Part shown: positions 7,725 to 17,538 of the stretch, in pieces
How the letters are laid out: each line of letters starts with the position of its first letter
Numbering within the stretch: position 1 is the stretch's first letter
Assembly (NCBI GenBank): GCA_022822865.1
Contig: JAJDYJ010000081.1
Coordinates: 1 to 62,887 of the forward strand
Length of the DNA stretch: 62,887 bases
Reading direction: 5' to 3'
From: Pseudomonadales bacterium
GTDB lineage: Bacteria > Pseudomonadota > Gammaproteobacteria > Pseudomonadales > Pseudohongiellaceae
Translations under genes and position numbers: made by a program
Notes under the pieces: model-generated
What the model was told of the DNA's origin: nothing
What the model saw: only the letters and a program-made list of their open reading frames with translations
Databases searched by the model: none

Positions 7725-8693
7725 TCAATCGTTCCGCATTTCCACGACGGCCACGTATGGGCCGGCTGCATTCTTGCTCCCCAGGAAGAAAGTCTCCCCC
7801 ATCGACATGGATTCGCTTTCGACGAGAGCGGACAACTTTTCTTCGTACTCGCTGGCGAAATTGAGGCTGAAATCAACGCCTTCCTCGGCGTATTCGAGCA
7901 CCTTGCCCACGGCGGCGCGCCGAAAGCGCTCAATAATGCGGTCGGCGTAAATATCCGCAAGCAAGACACTGCCCGGCGCGGAATTGGCGCGGACGTCCCG
8001 CATGGTCTTGCGGACGTTTGCCTCGGACAGGTAGAGAGTAACTCCTTCCCAGAGAAACAGCGTTTTCCCGCCCGGATCGTAGCCCGCCTCAAGCAATTTC
8101 GTGAACGCGTTCTCCTTGCTGAAATCGACTTCCACGAATCTGACATGCTCGCAGGAAATGCCCGCCTTTTGCAGCGATGCGCGTTTGTGCCGCTGTATGC
8201 CGACCTGGTCGATTTCGAAAAAAGAAACTCCGTTGCGCTGAAATCCACCGTACGCGCGCATATCGTAACCCGCGCCCATGACCACGAATTGATCGACCTC
8301 GGCAATCTTTCGCTCGATAATCCGGTCGAAATACAGGGTTCGCGCCGAGATTAGATCAAGCAGGGTTTCCGACCCCGGTTGCGGCGCCCGCGGATACAGG
8401 AACAGCTTGCCCGAGATTCTGGCTTTCACCCACAAGGGGAACAGAAACAGCCAAAGTCCGAACAGGGAATCGTTCGGCAGCGTGGCCGCAAGTCTGGCGC
8501 TGGCCGGGTCCGGCCGCATGCCGAAAACATGCATCGTCCAGCGGCCGTTCAGAATTTCAACCGCCGATTGGGGCAAGCCCAGCCTTTTGCTGACGACCAC
8601 TTGCCTGTAGGCAACGAGCGCGGCGCCGAAAATCGCGAACGGAACGAACGCCACTTGCAACGGGATATAGACAATCCAACTCAAGACAGACAT
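7725..8693 (-). CDS. membrane-anchored LCM-family SAM methyltransferase
   Basis: A 322-residue class I methyltransferase of the leucine carboxyl methyltransferase type (PF04072-like). The N-terminus is a long hydrophobic segment (residues 5-31) that would anchor it in the inner membrane; a second amphipathic stretch lies near residues 75-90 (LFGLWLFLFPLW). Motif I for SAM, VVMGAGYDMRAYG, is near residues 126-138. It is followed by an acidic strand end 'FFEIDQVGIQRHKR', the motif 'HVRFVEVDF' and the post-IV block 'TLFLWEGVTLYLSEANVRKT', all characteristic of the family. The substrate is unknown; relatives methylate carboxyl groups or polyketide-like compounds. It starts 10 bases after the stop of the membrane-protein gene at 8704 and is probably translated from the same transcript. 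Confidence 0.88.
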   Translation of the reverse strand: MSVLSWIVYIPLQVAFVPFAIFGAALVAYRQVVVSKRLGLPQSAVEILNGRWTMHVFGMRPDPASARLAATLPNDSLFGLWLFLFPLWVKARISGKLFLYPRAPQPGSETLLDLISARTLYFDRIIERKIAEVDQFVVMGAGYDMRAYGGFQRNGVSFFEIDQVGIQRHKRASLQKAGISCEHVRFVEVDFSKENAFTKLLEAGYDPGGKTLFLWEGVTLYLSEANVRKTMRDVRANSAPGSVLLADIYADRIIERFRRAAVGKVLEYAEEGVDFSLNFASEYEEKLSALVESESMSMGETFFLGSKNAAGPYVAVVEMRND

Positions 8694-8703
8694 GGATATG
8701 ATT

Positions 8704-9129
8704 TCAATCCGACGCCGTCCGTCTGGCCAAGCCGAGATTGGCGCCCCAGAAAGCGGCGACTATCTTGGCCGACAGCGAAAGCAAAATCCCAAGCGTAAAG
8801 TAGGTGCTCAAGGGAATTCCGAGCAAAGTCCCCAGCATGACCAGATCGACCAACAGATAGAACCCGATGGTCGAGGCCGCGAACCGCAGGGGAAATCGAG
8901 CCTGTCCGGTTTTCACCAGCCAGTAATTGCAGGCGAAAAACGCGATGGGTCCGAGAATGTGGGAAGACCAGGGCGCAATCCAGGTCGCCGCTTCACTATA
9001 GAATTCCGGCGAATGGCCCGGCTCAATGAGATATGCGTATACGGCGACCATGGGGAAGCTCGCTGCAATGGTAAACACCAGCACGAACACGGCCACCCCC
9101 AGCGCTCTTAACGATTCCGCGAAATTCAT
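8704..9129 (-). CDS. four-helix integral membrane protein, unknown
   Basis: A 141-residue inner-membrane protein. The start is taken at 9129 (MNFAESLRALG) because AGGAGG precedes it by 6 bases; a longer in-frame start at 9174 would add a non-hydrophobic tail. Hydrophobic segments fall near residues 11-33, 51-66, 80-105 and 108-132, with a short tail ARRTASD. No family recognised with confidence; the size and four-helix layout are like DUF-type small permease or oxidoreductase-anchor proteins. It is the first gene of a two-gene unit with the membrane-anchored methyltransferase, so it may scaffold that enzyme or present its lipid-like substrate; this is inference from adjacency. Confidence 0.72.
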   Translation of the reverse strand: MNFAESLRALGVAVFVLVFTIAASFPMVAVYAYLIEPGHSPEFYSEAATWIAPWSSHILGPIAFFACNYWLVKTGQARFPLRFAASTIGFYLLVDLVMLGTLLGIPLSTYFTLGILLSLSAKIVAAFWGANLGLARRTASD

Positions 9130-9240
9130 GAATGCCCTCCTGTTTGTAGCGGAGAAAACCCCTTCTGATTGCACACGACACGATCTGTCAGCAGATATCT
9201 CACGTTGGCAATTAGAGACTATACAACCAACTGGCCCTTG

Positions 9241-10143
9241 TTACCCCAGTTCCTCACGCTTCCGCTGCATGCTAGCAAGGTAGGCGGCAAATGCAGCACA
9301 AGCTCCGAACATGAAAATAGCTTCATCCAGATCAACATCGGTCCCTCCTTTCCCAATTTCGGAATGGCGAATGCCCCTTTTATCACTTGTATAACCGTAG
9401 AGCTTTTTGAATGCTTCTTTCAGAGCTGGATGCTTCAACAAGCCTACTTTCTCAAGGGAGTTCAGTGCCGGACCAAGAGATTTACCTGCCTGCTGATCGA
9501 TTGTGCAAGCAACGGATTCGACGGCGTGAATGCTCTCCCGAACTGATCCGCTGTAATCCGCTTCATTCATTCGCTTAGCCGCTTTTCGGAGGTGCATTGT
9601 TGCACCGCTCATACCATGTTGGTCAATAGTTTCAATTGCTGCGATTGTAGCTTCGCCGCTTTCGGGACTATTTCGCGGAACAACTGAAAATACTCCCTCA
9701 ATCTCTGTAACCATGTAAGGCGTAAACGTTTCATCAAATGCACAAATCAGTGATCTACGCAGTTTTGGAGAACACTTCTCATGACGGAGAATGTATTCAA
9801 CAAAGGTAATGACTTCATGATATTCGCTTTTAAGGACCAACTCACGAGAATAGGTTTTGTCGGCGCTTGGGCTAGAGGTCCGAATTTTGTCATGAGGTTG
9901 TAATTTTATTTCAAATTTGTAAGACCAGATTATGGCTGGAAAGGTGTCCGCGGAGTCTTCCCAATACATATCTAAATCATCACCAAATTCACATGACGAT
10001 ATAGCTAGATCTATGCAGCGCCAAACCACATTTCGAAACTTCGTTGGTACTTGCCCGAGCCGCATCTGCTCTGGGAGCGGCACTTTCCCTTCGCGTTGCG
10101 AAAACGTCAACTGATTAGCGTTTTCTAGATTCGCATTTCTCAT
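9241..10143 (-). CDS. AbiJ/HEPN-type abortive-infection-like protein
   Basis: A 300-residue soluble protein. The N-terminal part starts MRNANLENANQLTFSQREGK and continues 'RNVVWRCIDLAI', like the AbiJ N-terminal domain 4 pattern (F-R-G..P, then R..LWN). The C-terminal helical half contains 'LRKAAKRMNEADYSGSVRES', 'HAVESVACTI' and 'YGYTSDKRGIRHSE'. R-G-I-R-H is the kind of R..RH motif seen in HEPN ribonuclease-like domains of abortive infection proteins. The family therefore suggests phage defence by RNA cleavage upon infection. The gene and its neighbour at 10228 are clearly AT-richer than the flanks, a sign of transfer. It follows the partner gene by 84 bases on the same strand. Direct HEPN activity is inferred from motif only. 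Confidence 0.68.
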   Translation of the reverse strand: MRNANLENANQLTFSQREGKVPLPEQMRLGQVPTKFRNVVWRCIDLAISSCEFGDDLDMYWEDSADTFPAIIWSYKFEIKLQPHDKIRTSSPSADKTYSRELVLKSEYHEVITFVEYILRHEKCSPKLRRSLICAFDETFTPYMVTEIEGVFSVVPRNSPESGEATIAAIETIDQHGMSGATMHLRKAAKRMNEADYSGSVRESIHAVESVACTIDQQAGKSLGPALNSLEKVGLLKHPALKEAFKKLYGYTSDKRGIRHSEIGKGGTDVDLDEAIFMFGACAAFAAYLASMQRKREELG

Positions 10144-10227
10144 AGTACGTCACTCAAAATATCCCTGCCGAATTAGTTTGCCATCTAAACTCAATGCCCC
10201 TCCTGATTGAAGCTGTTCACATAATCA

Positions 10228-10713
10228 TCAAAGCAGATTTTCCAGAACCAGCGCCTCATACGTATTGTCCGGCAAGCGATAGTCCCAAGCACCCAGACTA
10301 TCGTTCCACCGAACGTCAAACATCAACGTATTGGCAACGAATCCTTCAGTGTGTGATACCCGCCTTCCAAAAGCCCCCATCAGACCAGCGAATTGATGTG
10401 GCGTATAGCTTGTAACTTCAAGGAGTTCATCTCTCGACACCCATTCGGGATGCGCTGCTATCAGTCTCCCGAGCACCATTTTTTGCCCTTCGGACAGCGG
10501 GCGGCGAGTGAGTGCGAGGCGAGCTAATTCTACAGAAACAAAACCCTGCGGTGCGTTCGAATCTGTGGGAGCATCCATGGATTCGTCCGTAACTACAGGC
10601 AGCGGGGCCTCCGGCGGCGATTCCTTTGATACGATGCTCGTAGCCGTCGGGTGTATTGCACGTGCAATCTTGGCAATTTCTTCAACCGTTCCCTCGTAAA
10701 CAGTCATTTTCAC
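10228..10713 (-). CDS. hypothetical protein, partner of AbiJ-like gene
   Basis: A 161-residue protein with a GTG start at 10713, chosen because AAGGAG lies 7 bases upstream; ATG 10707 is two codons inside. The N-terminus (VEEIAKIARAI) is followed by a low-complexity Pro/Ser linker (residues 25-55). The C-terminal domain has a winged-helix-like run, 'LSEGQKMVLGRLIAAHPEW', 'VSRDELLEVTSYTPHQFAGL', 'MGAFGRRVSHTEG', then beta strands ending near 'DYRLPD'. It could be a DNA-binding regulator or a companion effector. A strong promoter and a near-perfect palindrome directly upstream fit autoregulation. No family name is known to me. AT-rich composition shared with the AbiJ-like gene supports a two-gene transferred cassette. 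Confidence 0.65.
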   Translation of the reverse strand: MKMTVYEGTVEEIAKIARAIHPTATSIVSKESPPEAPLPVVTDESMDAPTDSNAPQGFVSVELARLALTRRPLSEGQKMVLGRLIAAHPEWVSRDELLEVTSYTPHQFAGLMGAFGRRVSHTEGFVANTLMFDVRWNDSLGAWDYRLPDNTYEALVLENLL

Positions 10714-10751
10714 AGGTATTCTCCTTATCAATTTGAGGTAGTAAGAGTACG

Positions 10752-10780
10752 AGGATATATCCATTTAGCCAAAATGTCAA
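10752..10780 (-). promoter_or_regulatory. sigma70-type promoter of the two-gene island
   Basis: Read on the minus strand: TTGACA (10775-10780, perfect -35), 17-base spacer, TATCCT (10752-10757, 4 of 6 at -10). Transcription would start near 10745, about 30 bases before the GTG start at 10713. Confidence 0.65.
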
Positions 10781-10791
10781 CATTAGGCTAA
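10765..10791. promoter_or_regulatory. 27-bp near-palindromic operator over the -35 box
   Basis: TTAGCC (10765-10770) and GGCTAA (10786-10791) are exact inverted repeats. The inner arms AATGT and ACATT are also inverted, with one unpaired base in the left arm. The site covers the -35 hexamer, the position expected for a repressor. A second 14-bp perfect palindrome, TTTAGATATCTAAA, lies at 10804-10817. Confidence 0.55.
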
Positions 10792-10901
10792 GCAAATCGA
10801 AGATTTAGATATCTAAAATGGCTTTTTGCTTATCTATACGGTCGATTTCAATAACTATTAGTGGGTTGCCGCAAGATGCGGAACTGAACAAAAGTCCCAT
10901 C

Positions 10902-10907
10902 TATAAT
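10902..10907 (+). promoter_or_regulatory. possible -10 box for the UGSC gene
   Basis: A perfect TATAAT, 57 bases before ATG 10964. No convincing -35 hexamer lies 16-18 bases upstream, so this is a weak call; the start point would be near 10913. Confidence 0.3.
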
Positions 10908-10963
10908 GCGGCTTGGATACAGTAGATTCATATTTCAACTGTACTTGCATTCTTGAGGTTGAG

Positions 10964-11494
10964 ATGGCTATTCGTGTGCTTGATCCCACAAGTGAGACCC
11001 ATGCCGCAGACAGGCAACCGGCGGCGCGGCCGGCTTCGCTCGATGGGGCCATCGTCGGCTTTATCTCAAATGGCAAGGAAGGCACGGTCGGTTTCTTCTC
11101 CCATCTCGACCGGCTGTTGCGGGAGCGCTTCGACGTAGCGGAAGTCGTGCATCGCACCAAGGCCAATTACAGTGCGCCGGCGGAGCAGGACATCATCGAC
11201 GAGGCGCGGAACTGGAATCTCGCCATCACCGGTCTCGGCGACTGAGGCAGTTGTTCGTCGTGCAGTCTGCATGACGCGGTCAGCGCCGAACTGGCGCAAA
11301 CTCCGGCGGTCGCGGTGATGACGACGCGATTCGTTTCGGCGGCGGAATTGATGGCGAGAGTGCTCGGCCTGCCGGGCTACCCGTTCGCCGTGATCGAGCA
11401 TCCGGTCAGTAGCGCGTCCGACGCGGAACTCGAGCAACGCGCCCGGATGGCGCTCAAGTGCATCGAAGACATGATTCCCGCCGCGTCCCCATGA
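10964..11494 (+). CDS. UGSC-family selenoprotein (UGA at 11243-11245 read as Sec)
   Basis: A 176-residue protein when the TGA at codon 94 is read as selenocysteine. The sequence around it is AITGLGD-Sec-GSCSSCSLHD, which is the defining U-G-S-C motif. The start MAIRVLDPTSE is typical of the family and follows GAGG with 5-base spacing. After the UGA the frame stays open for 82 more sense codons with sensible protein: 'AVSAELAQTPAVAVMTTRF', 'LGLPGYPFAVIEHPVSSA', ending ALKCIEDMIPAASP and TGA 11492-11494. The N-terminal half has 'GAIVGFISNGKEG', a short Rossmann-like turn. The protein is cytoplasmic; the Sec-Cys pair (U94, C97) plus C100 form a redox cluster. Its physiological substrate is not established. 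It begins just beyond the AT-rich island and ends 13 bases before malQ. Confidence 0.94.
11256..11276 (+). promoter_or_regulatory. bacterial SECIS-like hairpin of the UGSC gene
   Basis: CGTCGTGC (11256-11263) pairs with GCATGACG (11269-11276), eight pairs including one G-U, around AGTCT (11264-11268). The loop begins 19 bases after the UGA and is identical to that of the SelW-type SECIS. A further A-U pair could close the loop to GTC. Confidence 0.87.
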
Positions 11495-11507
11495 AATCCA
11501 CCAGGGA

Positions 11508-13079
11508 ATGTGCGAATTGCACAATGAGTCGAATTTGACGCCGCTGGCGGCAAGGGCGAGCGGCGTGCTGCTGCCGATTTTCTCGCTTCCTTCGCGTTTC
11601 GGCATCGGCGACCTCGGTGCAAGCGCCTACCGGTTCGCGGATCGATTGCAGGCGGCCGGGCAACGATACTGGCAGGTGCTGCCGCTCAATCCGCCGAACG
11701 CCCGGGCCGGCGGATCGCCTTATGACAGCAGTTCCAACTACGCCGGGAATCCCTTGCTGATCGACCTTGCGGCGCTCGCCGACGAAGGACTGTTGACGAA
11801 AGAAGAACTTGAACCTCCGTCGAGTCTGCCTCCGGTTCAGATCGATTATGGACAGGTGACCCGATTCAAGATGGACCTGCTGGCCGCAGCCAGCGCTCGC
11901 TTCGCGGGACAAGGCGATAATGCCGAATTCGAGGAATTTCGCCGACGACAGCGGTATTGGCTGGAAGATTACGCATTGTTCATGGCGCTGTCGGCGGAAT
12001 TTCCCGGGCAATCCTGGACCGATTGGCCTGCCGGACTGCGTGACCGCGAACCAGCCGCGCTTGCGGACGCCCGCCGCCGTCTGGCCGCGGCGATCGGGCA
12101 CTGGCAAATCCTGCAATATTTCTTCTTCCGGCAATGGCGGCGACTCAAGAGCTATTGTAACGAGAAGGGACTGCTGATCTTCGGCGACATGCCCATCTAC
12201 TCGAACCTGGAAAGCGCCGATGTCTGGGCCAACAGCGAAATCTACCAGCTTGATCGGGACAGGCGGCCGACGGCGGTGTCGGGCGTTCCCCCCGATTATT
12301 TCAGTCCCGAAGGTCAACTCTGGAGCAATCCCCTGTACGACTGGCAGGAACTGGAGCGGCGGGGTTTTCGCTGGTGGATCGAGCGCATGGGAGCCTTGTT
12401 CGAGTTGTTCGATATCGTTCGCATCGATCATTTCCGGGGCCTGGTGCAATACTGGGAAGTTCCGGTTCCCTGCGATAGCGCAATACATGGAAATTGGCGG
12501 CAGGCCCCGACTCATGCGTTGTTCGCCGCGCTGAAAGCCGTCTTTCCACGCTTCCCCGTCGTCGCCGAAGATCTCGGCACGATCACGCACGACGTGGCGC
12601 AGGCGCGGGACCGCTACCAGTTGCCGGGCATGTCGGTGCTGCAATTCGCCTTTGGCGACGACCATGCCGACAATCCCCACTTGCCGCAGAACCATCGCGA
12701 AAATTCAGTGGTCTATTTCGGCACCCACGACAACAACACCGCCCGCGGCTGGCTCGAAGAGGAATGCGACGATGCCGTGAGATGGCGCCTGTGCGGACAT
12801 GTTTCCTGGGTGGACGACAGGAAGGAAATGGTCTCCCGCTTGCTGGAGCTGGTCATGTCGTCGCGGGCGCGAACCGCGATCGTCAACGTTCAGGATCTGC
12901 TCGCGCTGCCTTCCCGCGCGCGAATCAACGTGCCAGGAACGACCGCCGGCAACTGGCGTTGGCGCTTGAGCGAGGCGGAATTCGAAAGCATCGACTGGGA
13001 ATCGCTAGCCGGACTCAGTCGGCAGAGCGAGCGCCATATAGCTGCTCACAATACTGCCGGGCAGAATCCGTCCAACTGA
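11508..13079 (+). CDS. malQ: 4-alpha-glucanotransferase (amylomaltase)
   Basis: A 523-residue GH77 enzyme that transfers alpha-1,4-glucan segments between malto-oligosaccharides in the cytoplasm. It shows the family start 'GVLLPIFSLPSRFGIGDLG' and 'WQVLPLNPP'. The catalytic nucleophile Asp lies in RIDHFRG near residue 306, the acid/base Glu in VVAEDLG near 353, and the transition-state Asp in GTHDNNT near 405. Length is normal. ATG 11508 sits too close to AGGGA (11503-11507); the in-frame TTG at 11517 is an alternative start with better spacing. The gene is 13 bases downstream of the UGSC gene, and its 3' end overlaps the convergent glgA by 65 bases. It complements the opposite-strand glycogen operon by recycling maltodextrins made during glycogen breakdown. 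Confidence 0.95.
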   Translation: MCELHNESNLTPLAARASGVLLPIFSLPSRFGIGDLGASAYRFADRLQAAGQRYWQVLPLNPPNARAGGSPYDSSSNYAGNPLLIDLAALADEGLLTKEELEPPSSLPPVQIDYGQVTRFKMDLLAAASARFAGQGDNAEFEEFRRRQRYWLEDYALFMALSAEFPGQSWTDWPAGLRDREPAALADARRRLAAAIGHWQILQYFFFRQWRRLKSYCNEKGLLIFGDMPIYSNLESADVWANSEIYQLDRDRRPTAVSGVPPDYFSPEGQLWSNPLYDWQELERRGFRWWIERMGALFELFDIVRIDHFRGLVQYWEVPVPCDSAIHGNWRQAPTHALFAALKAVFPRFPVVAEDLGTITHDVAQARDRYQLPGMSVLQFAFGDDHADNPHLPQNHRENSVVYFGTHDNNTARGWLEEECDDAVRWRLCGHVSWVDDRKEMVSRLLELVMSSRARTAIVNVQDLLALPSRARINVPGTTAGNWRWRLSEAEFESIDWESLAGLSRQSERHIAAHNTAGQNPSN

Positions 13080-14571
13080 ATCTGCGCGCGGCGGCGGCCC
13101 GGCGGATTTCGGCCCAGCGCCGCGGTGAGCGGCGCTTGAGCGACAGCGCCTGCCTGAATTTGCTCACAAAGGCGTCGGCCTGATGACCCCGGTCGCGGCC
13201 GGCAAAGGTGAAACCATCGACATTGTTTTCGATCGTGTCCTTCAGGCCGCCGACGCGATGAGCGAGACAGGGCTGGCCCGCGCGCATCGCCAACATCTGG
13301 CCGATGCCGCAAGGCTCGAAGGAACTCGGCATGAGAAAAAGGCTGCCAAGCACGTAGATCATTCGCGACAAGGACTCTGAATAGCCCTCGAGGAATAGGA
13401 AATTCTCGGCGCGGGCGGAGATGCGGGTGAGAAAGCCTTCGATTTCCGCATCGCCGCTGCCGAGCATGACGAAAGCATGATCCCCGGGCAGTTCGGCAAG
13501 CAGGTTTTCCAGACAGCTATTGCCGTTTTCCATCGCGACCTGGAACAGCGCAGTCTTCTGCGGGGTCAGCCGCGAAATCGAAGTCACCCAATGCGCCGGA
13601 GGTCGTTCGCGCCAGTACGCAAGCCGTTCGAGGGCGATGAAATGGCTACTATCCACGTGAGGCCCATCGCCGATCCAGTGGAAAACCTGCTCCCTGGCGG
13701 CCTCGATGAATTCTTCCGGCGACGGCAAGGCCAGGTCGGGTTCGCCGTATTCGCAGCCGTTGAGGATTCCGCTCAACCTGCCCGCCCGATACGCACGTTG
13801 CAGGTCGCGTTCCAGTGCTTCGCCGCCATGAAAACCGATCTCGGGCTTGTCGCTCTTGCGGATTTCCCCGGCGTAGGTCGGCGAGACGGTATGCACCTTG
13901 TCGCAGAGATTGATCGCCGCGCGCAGCGGATTGAAGCAGTCCGGATATCGCGGATCGACTATGGTCTTCCTCTTGAACTTCAACTCGGGGAACCAGGCTT
14001 CCAGCGAAGAGTCGTCATTGGCGAAGGGCCGGATGCCTTGCATGGCCAGATTGTGAATCGTGGCCACCAGCCGGACATCGCCGAGCAATGAGTAACGCGG
14101 GTCGAAGCGGACCAGCAAGGCGGCGAAAGCAGCGTGCCAGTCGTGCAGATGTATGACATCGACCTCTCCCGGCCGACGCTCGGCCAGCAACTGGCAGGAG
14201 GCGGCGCCGAACAGCGCGAACCTGGAGGCGTCGGTGGCGAATGGGCGCTCCGGCGGATCGTTACAATATATCTGGCCCGGCCCGCCGACAGCGAGCTGCG
14301 GATGATCGAGCAGCCAACAGTGAACTCCGCCGGTCAACTGCAATCGGCTGACTTCCACCTGCTGCGTTTCCCCGCGGAAGCGCGCCATGAGCGGCGCTTG
14401 CCGTTCGGCGCCGGTCGATTCGGCGAAGTGCCCGTAGCCCGGCATGACGACGTCAATCTCATGTCCGAGTTCCGCCAACGCTCGTGGAATGTCTCTTGCC
14501 ACATCGCCGAGGCCACCGACCTTGGCGCCGGGAATCGCGCCGTTTTCCGCGGCAAGCATGCAGATTCTCAC
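13015..14571 (-). CDS. glgA: glycogen synthase (ADP-glucose)
   Basis: A 518-residue GT5 enzyme that adds glucose from ADP-glucose to glycogen. The N-terminus MRICMLAAENG then 'AKVGGLGDVARDIPRAL' includes the K-x-GGL ADP-glucose motif. 'VDVIHLHDWHAAFAALL' and, near the C-terminus, 'LMPSSFEPCGIGQMLAMR' (E-x-x-G-I-x-Q) with VGGLKDTI complete the family signature. The start is GTG at 14571, 7 bases behind GGAGG; the reading frame is open well upstream, but that part is antisense-type noise inside pgm. It is the last gene of the glycogen operon, 17 bases after pgm, and overlaps the 3' end of malQ tail to tail. Confidence 0.95.
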   Translation of the reverse strand: MRICMLAAENGAIPGAKVGGLGDVARDIPRALAELGHEIDVVMPGYGHFAESTGAERQAPLMARFRGETQQVEVSRLQLTGGVHCWLLDHPQLAVGGPGQIYCNDPPERPFATDASRFALFGAASCQLLAERRPGEVDVIHLHDWHAAFAALLVRFDPRYSLLGDVRLVATIHNLAMQGIRPFANDDSSLEAWFPELKFKRKTIVDPRYPDCFNPLRAAINLCDKVHTVSPTYAGEIRKSDKPEIGFHGGEALERDLQRAYRAGRLSGILNGCEYGEPDLALPSPEEFIEAAREQVFHWIGDGPHVDSSHFIALERLAYWRERPPAHWVTSISRLTPQKTALFQVAMENGNSCLENLLAELPGDHAFVMLGSGDAEIEGFLTRISARAENFLFLEGYSESLSRMIYVLGSLFLMPSSFEPCGIGQMLAMRAGQPCLAHRVGGLKDTIENNVDGFTFAGRDRGHQADAFVSKFRQALSLKRRSPRRWAEIRRAAAARRFSWTDSARQYCEQLYGARSAD

Positions 14572-14588
14572 TTTACCGCCTCCGATGG

Positions 14589-17520
<2,932 letters not shown>

Positions 17521-17538
17521 CGGTCTTGCCTCCAGGAT

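Noticed and set aside
7704-8354. Plus-strand frame opposite the LCM methyltransferase
   Set aside because: Antisense shadow; the minus-strand protein has clear SAM-binding motifs.
10913-11245. A complete 110-codon gene ending at TGA 11245
   Set aside because: The TGA is the Sec codon of the UGSC gene; the frame continues with family-specific sequence to 11494.
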